From positions 1 to 50,956 of the forward strand of contig NZ_RDQF01000056.1 of assembly GCF_004114425.1 (NCBI RefSeq): DNA of 50,956 bases. Reading direction: 5' to 3'. Under the pieces are notes generated by a model that saw only the letters and a list, made by a program, of their open reading frames with translations, made no database searches and was not told where the DNA came from. Origin of the DNA: Bradyrhizobium vignae (GTDB taxonomy: Bacteria > Pseudomonadota > Alphaproteobacteria > Rhizobiales > Xanthobacteraceae). The translations under genes were made by a program, and so were the position numbers. Of the stretch, positions 1 through 7,900 are shown one piece after another. Each line of letters starts with the position of its first letter. The stretch's first letter is position 1.

Positions 1-1
1 C

Positions 2-112
2 GAGCCCCGTGACGTGGAGGCAACCTGGAGAAAGGTTGGTGAACTCCTCGATCTCTTCTCCAAGGAGGAGTGCACCAACTACTTCAAAAACTCAGGCTAT
101 GTTTCCGTATAA
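2..112 (+). CDS. IS630-type transposase, C-terminal end (partial)
   Basis: The frame is open from the left edge of the window and stops at a TAA at 110-112, giving 36 residues. The ending, with TWRKVGELLDLFS followed by EECTNYFKNSGY, resembles the C-terminus of IS630-family DDE transposases (xxECxNYFxNxGY). The catalytic part lies outside the window, so neither completeness nor the inverted repeat can be judged. The 160 bases that follow hold no gene; two TCTAGAG motifs there could belong to the element terminus, but this is a guess. Confidence 0.6.
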   Translation, partial: EPRDVEATWRKVGELLDLFSKEECTNYFKNSGYVSV

Positions 113-279
113 AAACATCATGCTCTAGAGCTCCTCACTCAGTCTAGAGATCGTTCAGATTGCATCGGTAACCAATACTGAGCGACAAGCTTTGTCGTCC
201 GCGAGCCATGCCTCCGCGGCATTCGACAGCGGCACAGGCTTCGTCCCGGATGCGATGAAGGTTGAGACGCTGCCCGCTT

Positions 280-810
280 CTATTCCTTCTGCAACTCGAT
301 TGCCACGTTGGCGAGCCAACGCCGGATCGTGATTTCCGCCTTGTCATCGAGGCCTTTTGCCAAGCGTTTCTCCAGCAGCATCACCCGCTCCCGGCACGCC
401 TTCAGGAGCGTGGCGCCGCGCGGTGTCAGCGTCCACTGCTGGATGCGGCCGTGGACCGGATGGGGCGTCATCGCGATCGCGCCCTCGCGTTCGAGATTGC
501 GGATGATGACGCCGACGGTCTGGGGGGTCAGGAAGGTGAGGCGGGCGACATCGGCCCCTGAGAGGCCCGGATAGGCATTGAGCATCGTCAGCACCGCGAA
601 TTGCGGTGAGGTCACGCCGAGATCGGCGAGCATGCGCTCCATCTTCAGCCGGACCGCGGCGTGAGCCTGGCGCAGAAGATAGCCGAGATAACCTTGCTCG
701 CCGCGTTTGCCTTCGCCGGGCGCGGGAATATGCACGGCGCCGCCGTCGGCACGTGCTGGCGTCTTGCGGGCGGTTTTCGATCTTGCGGTCGCAGCGGTCT
801 TGCGCGCCAT
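280..810 (-). CDS. MarR family transcriptional regulator
   Basis: This 176-residue protein has a basic, low-complexity N-terminal tail of about 35 residues followed by a MarR winged helix-turn-helix. The stretch GVTSPQFAVLTML leads into helix 2, LSGADVARLTFLTPQTVGVIIRNLE is the recognition region, and HGRIQQWTLTPRG is the wing. MarR proteins are usually dimeric repressors released by phenolic ligands or oxidants. The gene is divergent from a carboxymuconolactone decarboxylase-type gene, with only 54 bases between the starts and two identical palindromes there. It probably represses that gene and itself. The ligand cannot be deduced. Confidence 0.9.
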   Translation of the reverse strand: MARKTAATARSKTARKTPARADGGAVHIPAPGEGKRGEQGYLGYLLRQAHAAVRLKMERMLADLGVTSPQFAVLTMLNAYPGLSGADVARLTFLTPQTVGVIIRNLEREGAIAMTPHPVHGRIQQWTLTPRGATLLKACRERVMLLEKRLAKGLDDKAEITIRRWLANVAIELQKE

Positions 811-819
811 ATCAGAGCT

Positions 820-849
820 CTTATAATAAGTAAGTACACTTATAATAAG
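820..849. promoter_or_regulatory. Paired palindromic operator in the marR/CMD divergent promoter
   Basis: The perfect palindrome CTTATAATAAG occurs twice, at 820-830 and 839-849, with starts 19 bp apart. It lies between the start codons of the divergent MarR gene (810) and the decarboxylase-type gene (865). Both copies are AT-rich in a GC-rich setting and would overlap any promoter here. The right-hand copy ends only 15 bases before the downstream start codon. Two MarR dimers on roughly the same helix face is the simplest reading (inference). Confidence 0.75.
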
Positions 850-864
850 ACGAGGTGAATCGCA

Positions 865-1344
865 ATGTCACACGCCCGCAGCGAGTACGAGGATTTCAAG
901 AAGATCGCGCCCGATGTGTATGATCTGCTGCTGGCTCTGGGCCAGCTTGCGGCCAAGGCCGGCCTGGACAAGCAGCTGCTCGAGCTGGTCAAGCTGCGTG
1001 CCTCGCAGATCAACGGCTGCGCCTTCTGCGTGCAGCACCATGTCCTGCTGTCGGAACGGATCGGCGTTCCCGTCGACAAGCTCCACCTCGTCGCGGTCTG
1101 GCGCGAGGCGCCGATCTTTTCGCCGCGCGAGCGTGCCGCGCTGGCCTGGGCCGAGGCGCTGACCTGTCTGCCCGACGGCGTCAGCGAGGAGGTCTACGCC
1201 GAAGCCTCTGGCGAATTCTCCGAGACTGAGCTGGCGTACCTGACGTCGGCGGTCGTCTCCATCAACGCCTGGAACCGCTTTGGCGCGGCGTTTCGCTGGA
1301 CACCTGCAATGCGGCCGGCCGCCGCCGCCGCCGCTGCATCCTGA
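865..1344 (+). CDS. Carboxymuconolactone decarboxylase / AhpD-like protein
   Basis: This 159-residue all-helical CMD-family protein carries the AhpD-type redox signature C52-A-F-C55-x3-H59 in QINGCAFCVQHH. The following RERAALAWAEALT and INAWNRFGAAFRW are typical of the family. Members with CxxCxxxH act as alkylhydroperoxidase-like disulfide reductases rather than true decarboxylases. The start is preceded by an AGGTGAATCGCA spacer with a good ribosome site (GAGGTG). It overlaps the next frame by TGATG, so the two are probably cotranscribed, and it is probably controlled by the divergent MarR protein. The C-terminus ends in a run of alanines. Confidence 0.88.
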   Translation: MSHARSEYEDFKKIAPDVYDLLLALGQLAAKAGLDKQLLELVKLRASQINGCAFCVQHHVLLSERIGVPVDKLHLVAVWREAPIFSPRERAALAWAEALTCLPDGVSEEVYAEASGEFSETELAYLTSAVVSINAWNRFGAAFRWTPAMRPAAAAAAAS

Positions 1345-1364
1345 TGGAGACAGGGGAGATCGCG

Positions 1365-1868
1365 ATGACAGTCATGAGTGTTTCTGCCGCGCGGCGTCCG
1401 GCGCCGTCACGTTCGACGGCGCTTGCCGTCATCGCAGGGCTCGCCTGCGCGCTTGCGATCGGCAGAGCGCTGCCGGTGACGATGGACACCGTCTCAGGCG
1501 TGCTGACCCCGCTTTGCGCAACGGCAGCGGAGAGCTCGCCTCTCGACAAGGTCGAGCCGATCGGCTCCTACGCGCTTCCGAACGTCCCGGGCAAGCGCGT
1601 GACCATCGTGCGTGTGTCCTATGGTCCGGGCGGGTTTTCGCGGCCGCATCGTCACGCGGGCTCGGTTACGGCCTACATCACCAAGGGCGAGATCCGCTCG
1701 CAACTCGGTGGCGGTCCGGTCGAGACGTTCGGCGTCGGCCAGTCGTTCTTCGAGCCGCCGGGCTCGACGCATCTCGTATCGGCGAACGCGAGCGCAACGG
1801 AGCCTGCGGAATTGATCGCAGTGTTCGTGGCGGACGAAGGCGCGCAGCTCACGACCTATCTGGATTGA
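1365..1868 (+). CDS. Cupin domain protein with N-terminal signal/anchor
   Basis: I chose the ATG at 1365 because AGGGGAGA sits upstream at good spacing; an in-frame ATG at 1344 overlaps the preceding stop and is the alternative. A hydrophobic segment (LAVIAGLACALAIG) about residues 18-32 suggests export or anchoring. The rest is a single cupin barrel: PHRHAGSVTAYITKGEI supplies the metal-binding HxH and Glu, and PPGSTH supplies the third His. The substrate is unknown. Its position directly behind the AhpD-like gene suggests a shared oxidative or phenolic-stress role (inference). Confidence 0.8.
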   Translation: MTVMSVSAARRPAPSRSTALAVIAGLACALAIGRALPVTMDTVSGVLTPLCATAAESSPLDKVEPIGSYALPNVPGKRVTIVRVSYGPGGFSRPHRHAGSVTAYITKGEIRSQLGGGPVETFGVGQSFFEPPGSTHLVSANASATEPAELIAVFVADEGAQLTTYLD

Positions 1869-1965
1869 CGCTACCCACGGGTGAAGGCAGCGACGCCCGG
1901 GGCCGTCGTCGCGAAGGTCCCGGACGTCTCTCTCATCCGGGCCACGCATCGAGCGGGCTCTCTCG

Positions 1966-2868
1966 TCAGCCCCCATACGATGCGGGGTCGGGATTGTCCG
2001 ACGGGTGCTCGAACGACTTCTTCATCGAGACGGGCATCGGTACGTGGAAGTTCAGTCCGCGGGGCGGCACCGGCTCCATGAACCATTTGTTGTAGATCTT
2101 CTCGATCTCCGGGCTCTTGTAGAGTTTTGCGGTTGCACGATCGACCACTGCCTTGAACGGCACGTCATCCTTGCGCAGCATGATGCCGTAGGGTTCGGGA
2201 TCGGAAAAAGCGCCGGTGCTGATGGCATAGAGCGACGGATCCTTCGCCGAGGCGATCATGGCCGCAAGCTGGATGTCGTCCATGACGAAGGCCTGCGCGC
2301 GGTCGGTCTCGACCATGAGGAACGCCTCCGGGACATACTTGGCGTTCATCACGGTGATCCCGAGCGACCGGGCCGCATTGGCCTTGTTGAGCTGGGTGAT
2401 GTTGGTGGTGCCGGAGACCGAGACGACGGCCTTGCCCTTGAGGTCATCGACCTGGTCGAGCTTTGAAGCCTTCTTCGACACGAAGCGGCTTGCCGTGAGG
2501 AAATGGGTGTTGGTGAACCAGACCTGCTTCTGGCGTTTGTTGGTCGTTGAGCCGCATTCGAGATCGATGGTGCCGTTGGCCATCAGTGGAATGCGGCTGG
2601 ACGAGGTGACCAGGTTCTCGTTGACCGCGAGCTTGTCCAGCTTCAGCTCGACCTTGATCTCCTCGACGATCTTCATGCAGATGTCGATGGCATAGCCGAT
2701 GGTTTTCTGCTTCTCGTCGATATAGCTGAAGGGTACGGCACTGTCGCGCACCCCGAGCGTGATCGCGCCGGTCTCCTTGATCTTCTTCAGTGTACCGGTC
2801 AATTCCTCCGCATGAGCCGGCACGGCCAATGCGACGGCCAGAACGACTGCCGTGGTGAGACAACGCAT
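1966..2868 (-). CDS. Amino-acid ABC transporter, periplasmic binding protein (GltI-like)
   Basis: This 300-residue protein opens with a signal peptide cleaved after AVPAHA. It then matches the family 3 solute-binding fold: TGAITLGVRDSAVPFSY, IGYAIDICMKIVEEIK and the NGTIDLECGSTTN hinge region, as in glutamate/aspartate-binding GltI. It would capture acidic amino acids in the periplasm and deliver them to a membrane permease. No permease or ATPase genes adjoin it, so it is either an orphan or works with a distant transporter. The start has GGAAGGGA upstream. It converges on the cupin gene across about 97 bases. Confidence 0.88.
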   Translation of the reverse strand: MRCLTTAVVLAVALAVPAHAEELTGTLKKIKETGAITLGVRDSAVPFSYIDEKQKTIGYAIDICMKIVEEIKVELKLDKLAVNENLVTSSSRIPLMANGTIDLECGSTTNKRQKQVWFTNTHFLTASRFVSKKASKLDQVDDLKGKAVVSVSGTTNITQLNKANAARSLGITVMNAKYVPEAFLMVETDRAQAFVMDDIQLAAMIASAKDPSLYAISTGAFSDPEPYGIMLRKDDVPFKAVVDRATAKLYKSPEIEKIYNKWFMEPVPPRGLNFHVPMPVSMKKSFEHPSDNPDPASYGG

Positions 2869-3015
2869 GTGCTTCCCTTCTTCCAGTTTGCCCAGCGGGA
2901 GCCAAGCAATTCCGGGGCCAGAGAAGGCGCGATGTTTTGGAGGTGACCTGACGCCGATCCGGCCAGTTCCGCGCGTGCATGAGACGGGAAGCTGCGCGGT
3001 GAGGCGCGAATTGCC

Positions 3016-4617
3016 TCAATTCTCCTCGCCGCTCGATCCCTCGCGCAGGTCCGGCTTGAGCACGTCTTCGGGCAGCGCATGCGCCACAGGCTGCGAGGCT
3101 CCCGCAATGTCCGGCCCGACCTCGCGGCCGCGGGCGTGGATCAGGCGCTCATAGGCAGAGACTAGCGTGACGTAGGGGCTGACCCAGATCCAGCCGTCGC
3201 GGGTGAACACCTGGACGTCGAAATGCAGGTGCATCGACGTGCCGGCAGGATGGTCGAGATAATTCGAGATCACGCCGATCTTCTCGCCTTCGCTGACGAC
3301 ACGGCCATTGAGCACGCCATCGGCGTTCATCGCCTGCGGATTCATGTGCATGTAGCGGAAGCGGATGTGCTCGGTGCGGCTGTTGACTTGAAGCGTCGCG
3401 GCCTGGTCCTTGGCTGCGCGGATCACGATCGCATCGCGTACGGCGACGACACCGCGCTGCTTGGGATCGCAGGGCGCGCGGCCTTCACCGGGCGGCGGGC
3501 AGTCGGCGGCGCGGATGTCCTCGCCCTGGTGGCCGTAGCCTCCACCACATTGCCACACCTCGAAACTGCGTGACTCGCAGAAATTGTCGCGCCAGGGATA
3601 GGTGGTCAGACCTTCGCTCTTGTCGCGCTTGCCATAGGATTGCGAACGCACGAAAGCGGGCGCCTTCTCCAGCGGAAAGCGGATCTGGGCATACGCGATT
3701 GTGTCGGAATGGCCGCCCTGCTTGCGGTAGCCGGTGTTCGGGATGATGTCACCGCTCGGCCTGTAGCTGAAATCCGGCGAACGCGCCGCGGGGCGATCGA
3801 TGACATTGGAGGTAATGTCCGTCAGCGGCCGCATGCGCTGGCCGCCTGCGACGCGCAGCGCCTTCAGGAAACGCTCGGCAACCGGATAGGCCTCCTTGCA
3901 GGCGAGTCGCCGCGGCCTGGCAACGCTGTCGAGGCACTGAATCGACACCACATAGGCGACCCCGAAACGGGTGAAGGCGTAGCGAACATAGCCTTCCCGG
4001 ATGAACTTGCGCAGATCCGGGTAGATTGCTGCGAGCATCTTGACTGGCTCGCCTTTGCCCCCAGAGGGATCGGCGATGTCGTAGACGAGCGCCGAGCCCG
4101 TGATCTGCACCTCGACGGGCCTTGCGAACACCCGGCTCGGCATGCCCTCGCCGGCGCCGGGCTCGAGCGAGAAGGTCGCGCTGTAGCCAGCGGGGCCGGC
4201 ATCGAACATGTCGACGGGATTGAAATCAGCCTGGTAGCGCGACAGCGCGAGCGTCGCCGGCGCGCCGCTGCGTTGCGCCTCGAGGTACGCGGCAGCATCG
4301 AACGGCAGCAGCACCGGCACGGGACTTCGGGTAATGCCGGTGAAAAAGCGCGAGGAGATCGCGTTGAGCTGCACCAGTGCGGGCATCGCGCGCGGATCGT
4401 AGCGCGGCACCGAACGGCGGGGTGCGAAGATGAAGTCGCCCGCTATCTGGGGGCGGCTGTTGATCTCGACACGGAGTTGGTCGAGCGCCGCGCGCCAGTC
4501 GACGCGCAAGGCGGTGAGCGAGGGGCTGCGGAATTCATCCGCAGCAAGCGGCGCGGCAATGAGGAGCGACAGCGACGCAAGAAGAAGCGAGACGAAGCGG
4601 AAACTCTTCCTGCCCAC
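3016..4617 (-). CDS. M23-type peptidase domain protein, secreted
   Basis: This 533-residue protein has a clear signal peptide (SLLLASLSLLIAAPLAADE). The long N-terminal region of about 340 residues has no fold I recognise. The C-terminal part contains GHQGEDIR near residue 361 and MHLHFDVQ near residue 461, which fit the metal-binding HxxxD and HxH motifs of LytM/M23 peptidases. In this family such proteins either cleave peptidoglycan cross-bridges or regulate other hydrolases. It lies 45 bases downstream of efp on the same strand, but a functional tie is not evident. Confidence 0.8.
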   Translation of the reverse strand: MGRKSFRFVSLLLASLSLLIAAPLAADEFRSPSLTALRVDWRAALDQLRVEINSRPQIAGDFIFAPRRSVPRYDPRAMPALVQLNAISSRFFTGITRSPVPVLLPFDAAAYLEAQRSGAPATLALSRYQADFNPVDMFDAGPAGYSATFSLEPGAGEGMPSRVFARPVEVQITGSALVYDIADPSGGKGEPVKMLAAIYPDLRKFIREGYVRYAFTRFGVAYVVSIQCLDSVARPRRLACKEAYPVAERFLKALRVAGGQRMRPLTDITSNVIDRPAARSPDFSYRPSGDIIPNTGYRKQGGHSDTIAYAQIRFPLEKAPAFVRSQSYGKRDKSEGLTTYPWRDNFCESRSFEVWQCGGGYGHQGEDIRAADCPPPGEGRAPCDPKQRGVVAVRDAIVIRAAKDQAATLQVNSRTEHIRFRYMHMNPQAMNADGVLNGRVVSEGEKIGVISNYLDHPAGTSMHLHFDVQVFTRDGWIWVSPYVTLVSAYERLIHARGREVGPDIAGASQPVAHALPEDVLKPDLREGSSGEEN

Positions 4618-4662
4618 TGCCTCGCCCCCCGGCGGTACTCGTTCCGATCCTCGATTGCTCGC

Positions 4663-5229
4663 TCAGTCCTTGGCGCGCTCGGCGTAGGAGCCGTCTTCAG
4701 TCATCACCACCACGCGGGTGCCGACCGTGATGTGCGGCGGCACGGTGGTGCGCACGCCGTTGGAGAGAACCGCGGGCTTGTAGGAGGAGGAGGCGGTCTG
4801 GCCCTTGGTCACGGGCTCGGTCTCGACCACCTCCAGCGTCACGCGCTGCGGCAAGGCGATCGCCACCGGGTTGGTGTCGTGCATGGACAGCTTGACCGTC
4901 ATGCTCTCCTGGAGATATGCGGCGGCGTCGCCGACGACGTCCTTGGAGACCTGGACCTGGTCGTAGGTCTCAGGGTTCATGAAGTGGTAGCCGTCGCCAT
5001 CCTCATAGAGGTAGGTGTAGTTGCGCTCTTCTATCGTGGCCTTTTCGACCTGATCGGTGGTCTTGTAGCGTTCGGAGATCTTTACCCCGTCCGAGATTCG
5101 GCGCATTTCGATCTGGCTGACCGGGGTGCCCTTGCCGGGATGGATGTTCTCGGCACTCACGACGACATAAAGTTTGCCGTCTTGCTCGATCACGTTGCCC
5201 TTGCGAATAGAACTGGCGATGACTCTCAA
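4663..5229 (-). CDS. efp: Elongation factor P
   Basis: The 188-residue protein has the three-domain EF-P layout. The N-terminal KOW-like domain carries the modified loop IHPGKGTP, with K33 as the expected site of beta-lysylation. OB domain II follows, then the C-terminal domain with ERNYTYLYEDGDGYHFM and the signature VTLEVVETEPVTKGQTA. EF-P relieves ribosome stalling at proline runs. The genes for its lysylation, epmA and epmB, lie immediately upstream on the opposite strand, so substrate and modifying enzymes sit together. Confidence 0.97.
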   Translation of the reverse strand: MRVIASSIRKGNVIEQDGKLYVVVSAENIHPGKGTPVSQIEMRRISDGVKISERYKTTDQVEKATIEERNYTYLYEDGDGYHFMNPETYDQVQVSKDVVGDAAAYLQESMTVKLSMHDTNPVAIALPQRVTLEVVETEPVTKGQTASSSYKPAVLSNGVRTTVPPHITVGTRVVVMTEDGSYAERAKD

Positions 5230-5391
5230 AGCTGTATTTCCTGCTTGCTTGCCCCGGCACCAGCCAGGACGTGGTCAAATTGATGGGGGACTTGGGGCCT
5301 CAAATCGGACTTCGGCGCCCGTTTCGGGCCGCAACATACTGATTTTGCCGTTGGATGCCAGCACTTTGCTGCTGGTTGGGGCAGTCGGTTA

Positions 5392-6444
5392 ATGGCTGGG
5401 GACAAGCCGATCTCGCCGTTCTGGTCGCCCTCGCGGCACCTCGACCGTCGGCCGTTCCTGCAGGCCAGGGGCGCCGTGACCGGAGCTTTGCGGGGCTTTT
5501 TTGCCGAACAGGGCTTCGTGGAGGTCGAAACGTCGGTCCTGCAGGTCTCCCCGGGCAATGAGACCCATCTGCACGCCCCCCGGACCGAGATCATGCGGCC
5601 CGACGGCAGCCGGGCCAGCCGATACCTGCGGACCTCGCCGGAATTTGCCTGTAAGAAGCTGCTGGCGGCAGGCGAGACGCGGATTTTCGAGTTTGCTCGG
5701 GTGTTCCGGGACCGCGAGCGGGGCGACCTGCATCTGCCCGAATTCACCATGCTGGAATGGTACCGGGCAGGCGCTCCCTACGACACCATCATGGCCGATT
5801 GCGTCGTTGTGATCGCCCGTGCGGCGCAGGCGACCGGGATCGGGACCTTCTCCTTCCGCGGCCGGACTGCCGATCCCTTCGCCGAGCCGGAGCGCCTGAC
5901 GGTGGCGGGCGCTTTCGAACGCTTCGCCGGCATCGACCTGCTGTCGACAATTTCGGGCGGCGAGGGTAACCGTGCCGCGCTCGCCGAGGCGGCGCGCGGC
6001 AAGGTGCGTGTGGCCGACGACGACACCTGGTCCGACATCTTCAGCAAGGTCCTGGTCGAGCATGTCGAGCCGCGTCTGGGGCAGGGGCGTTTGACCATTC
6101 TGTTTGAGTACCCATCTCCAGAGGCGGCGCTGGCGCGGGTGAAGGCGGGCGATCCGAGGGTCGCCGAGCGTTTCGAGGTCTATGCCTGCGGCGTCGAACT
6201 CGCCAACGGCTTTGGCGAACTGACCGATGCCGAGGAGCAGCGAAAACGCTTCACGGAATCGATGACGGAAAAGCAGCGCCGCTACGGCGAAGCCTATCCG
6301 CTCGACGAGGACTTTCTGGCTGCGGTGGCCGCAATGCCGGAGGCGAGTGGCATCGCACTCGGCTTCGACCGGCTGGTCATGCTGGCGAGCGGCGCAACAC
6401 GAATTGATCAGGTGGTGTGGACACCGCCTGCGGATGAGAGATGA
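5392..6444 (+). CDS. epmA: EF-P lysine lysyltransferase EpmA
   Basis: This 350-residue protein is a class II lysyl-tRNA synthetase paralogue (also called GenX, PoxA or YjeA) without the anticodon-binding domain. Visible parts are the N-terminal VSPGNETHLHAP segment, motif 2 around RVFRDRERGDLHLPEFTMLE, and motif 3 in GIALGFDRLVML. It activates (R)-beta-lysine and attaches it to the EF-P loop lysine. It is divergent from efp across 162 bases and overlaps epmB by four bases (ATGA), implying translational coupling. The length is normal for the family. Confidence 0.95.
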   Translation: MAGDKPISPFWSPSRHLDRRPFLQARGAVTGALRGFFAEQGFVEVETSVLQVSPGNETHLHAPRTEIMRPDGSRASRYLRTSPEFACKKLLAAGETRIFEFARVFRDRERGDLHLPEFTMLEWYRAGAPYDTIMADCVVVIARAAQATGIGTFSFRGRTADPFAEPERLTVAGAFERFAGIDLLSTISGGEGNRAALAEAARGKVRVADDDTWSDIFSKVLVEHVEPRLGQGRLTILFEYPSPEAALARVKAGDPRVAERFEVYACGVELANGFGELTDAEEQRKRFTESMTEKQRRYGEAYPLDEDFLAAVAAMPEASGIALGFDRLVMLASGATRIDQVVWTPPADER

Positions 6445-7535
6445 CGAAGACGAATCTTGCACGCACTCTGCGTGAGCCTGCCGAGCTGGTGGCCGAGGGC
6501 CTGGCTCCCGCATCGGCGCTGCCGGCGCTCGAACGCGTTGCCGCGCGCTATGCCGTGGCGATCACGCCGGATCTGGTCGAGCTGATCGAGACGACCGATC
6601 TCGATGACCCCATCGCGCGGCAGTTCGTTCCGACCGCAGCCGAGCTGGACCTGACGCCGGGCGAGAACGCTGACCCGATCGGCGACCATCCGCATTCGCC
6701 GGTTCCCGGGATCGTGCACCGCTATCCCGACCGCGTGTTGTTCAAGCTCGTTCACGTCTGCGCGGTCTATTGCCGGTTCTGCTTCCGCCGCGAGATGGTG
6801 GGGCCCGGCAAGGAGAACGCGCTGTCGGACAGCGCCTATCGCGCGGCGATCGACTACATCCGCTCGCATGGCGAGATCTGGGAGGTGATCCTGACGGGCG
6901 GCGACCCCCTGATGCTGTCGCCGCGGCGGATGAGCGAGATCATGGCCGACCTCGCGGCAATCGATCACGTCAAGATCATCCGTCTTCACACCCGCGTACC
7001 CGTGGCCGATCCCGCGCGCGTCAGCGAGGAGATGATTGCGGCGCTGAAGGTCGAGGGAGCCATCACCTGGGTCGCGCTACATGCCAACCATGCGCGGGAG
7101 CTGACCGGAACGGCGCGCGCTGCCTGCGCGCGTCTCATCGACGCCGGCATTCCCATGGTGAGCCAGTCCGTACTTTTGCGCGGCGTCAATGACAACATCG
7201 CCGCTCTGTCGAATTTGATGCGAGCTTTCGTCGAATGCCGGATCAAGCCCTACTACCTGCATCACGGTGATCTCGCGCCCGGCACCGGGCATTTGCGAAC
7301 GACGCTGGCCGAGGGACAGGATTTGATGCGGCAGTTGCGCGGGCGGGTGTCGGGGTTGTGTCAGCCTGACTACGTCATCGATATTCCCGGCGGCGCCGGC
7401 AAATCACCGGTCGGACCAAATTATGTGTCGGAGGCACGAAATATCGCGGACGATGCGCGTGAAGCGGGAGCCGAAACGCGCTATCGTATCGTGGATTATT
7501 GCGGCGATGTTCATCTCTATCCGCCCGAAAGATGA
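6441..7535 (+). CDS. epmB: EF-P beta-lysylation protein EpmB (lysine 2,3-aminomutase family)
   Basis: This is a 364-residue radical-SAM enzyme with the CX3CX2C cluster motif C107-AVY-C111-RF-C114, followed by FRREMVG, the LTGGDPLML segment and a GGAGKSPVG segment near residue 316, where the PLP lysine is expected. EpmB converts (S)-alpha-lysine to (R)-beta-lysine, the substrate of EpmA. The start codon lies inside the last codons of epmA, so the two are almost certainly translated from one message. Genuine lysine 2,3-aminomutase is less likely given the neighbours and the shorter length. Confidence 0.95.
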   Translation: MTKTNLARTLREPAELVAEGLAPASALPALERVAARYAVAITPDLVELIETTDLDDPIARQFVPTAAELDLTPGENADPIGDHPHSPVPGIVHRYPDRVLFKLVHVCAVYCRFCFRREMVGPGKENALSDSAYRAAIDYIRSHGEIWEVILTGGDPLMLSPRRMSEIMADLAAIDHVKIIRLHTRVPVADPARVSEEMIAALKVEGAITWVALHANHARELTGTARAACARLIDAGIPMVSQSVLLRGVNDNIAALSNLMRAFVECRIKPYYLHHGDLAPGTGHLRTTLAEGQDLMRQLRGRVSGLCQPDYVIDIPGGAGKSPVGPNYVSEARNIADDAREAGAETRYRIVDYCGDVHLYPPER

Positions 7536-7578
7536 GCGGGGCTGAAATGCGAGCCGGTTGGAGAATGGAGAAGCGGAC

Positions 7579-7830
7579 ATGAAAAAGATCATGCTGGCAG
7601 CATCGCTCGTGGTCTTGCTCGGCGGCGCTGCGGTCGCACAGACAGGCGGCTCCAAGGGTTCGACATCCGGCGGCGGCCCGGGAACGGTGTTGCCGGCGCC
7701 CGTCGGCCACCGCCAGCCGCGCGCGGCCGATGTGCCGAGCGAGAAGAATCTGAGCAATCCGAGCACTCCCGCGAACAAGGAAGATGCGGAGCTCGATCGC
7801 AAGATCAAGAGCATCTGCCGCGGCTGCTGA
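7579..7830 (+). CDS. Small secreted protein, unknown function
   Basis: The 83-residue product begins MKKIMLAASLVVLLGGAAVAQ, a textbook signal peptide. The mature part is Gly/Ser/Pro-rich, then carries an acidic helix (NKEDAELDRKIKSICRGC) with two cysteines at the very end. The ATG at 7579 has GGAGAAG at proper distance, whereas the upstream ATG at 7564 does not. It follows epmB by 43 bases and is closed by a hairpin. I do not recognise the family; similar short secreted proteins are common in Bradyrhizobium. Confidence 0.65.
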   Translation: MKKIMLAASLVVLLGGAAVAQTGGSKGSTSGGGPGTVLPAPVGHRQPRAADVPSEKNLSNPSTPANKEDAELDRKIKSICRGC

Positions 7831-7837
7831 TTGCTTC

Positions 7838-7872
7838 ACCTCTCCCCGGCGGGGCCCCCGGCGGGGAGAGGT
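7838..7872. terminator. Hairpin between convergent genes
   Basis: The arms ACCTCTCCCC (7838-7847) and GGGGAGAGGT (7863-7872) are perfect complements, with a GC-rich centre that can extend the stem. The hairpin lies between the small secreted protein gene and the convergent DAHP synthase gene, so it may terminate both. No long T-run follows on either strand. Confidence 0.5.
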
Positions 7873-7900
7873 AAGCAAGCCAACTTAGCCGCGTCATTTC

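Noticed and set aside
1280..2095. 271-codon plus-strand frame
   Set aside because: Overlaps the cupin gene in another frame; Arg-rich composition and no start signal.
3640..5283. 547-codon plus-strand frame
   Set aside because: Shadow of the M23-type and efp genes on the other strand.
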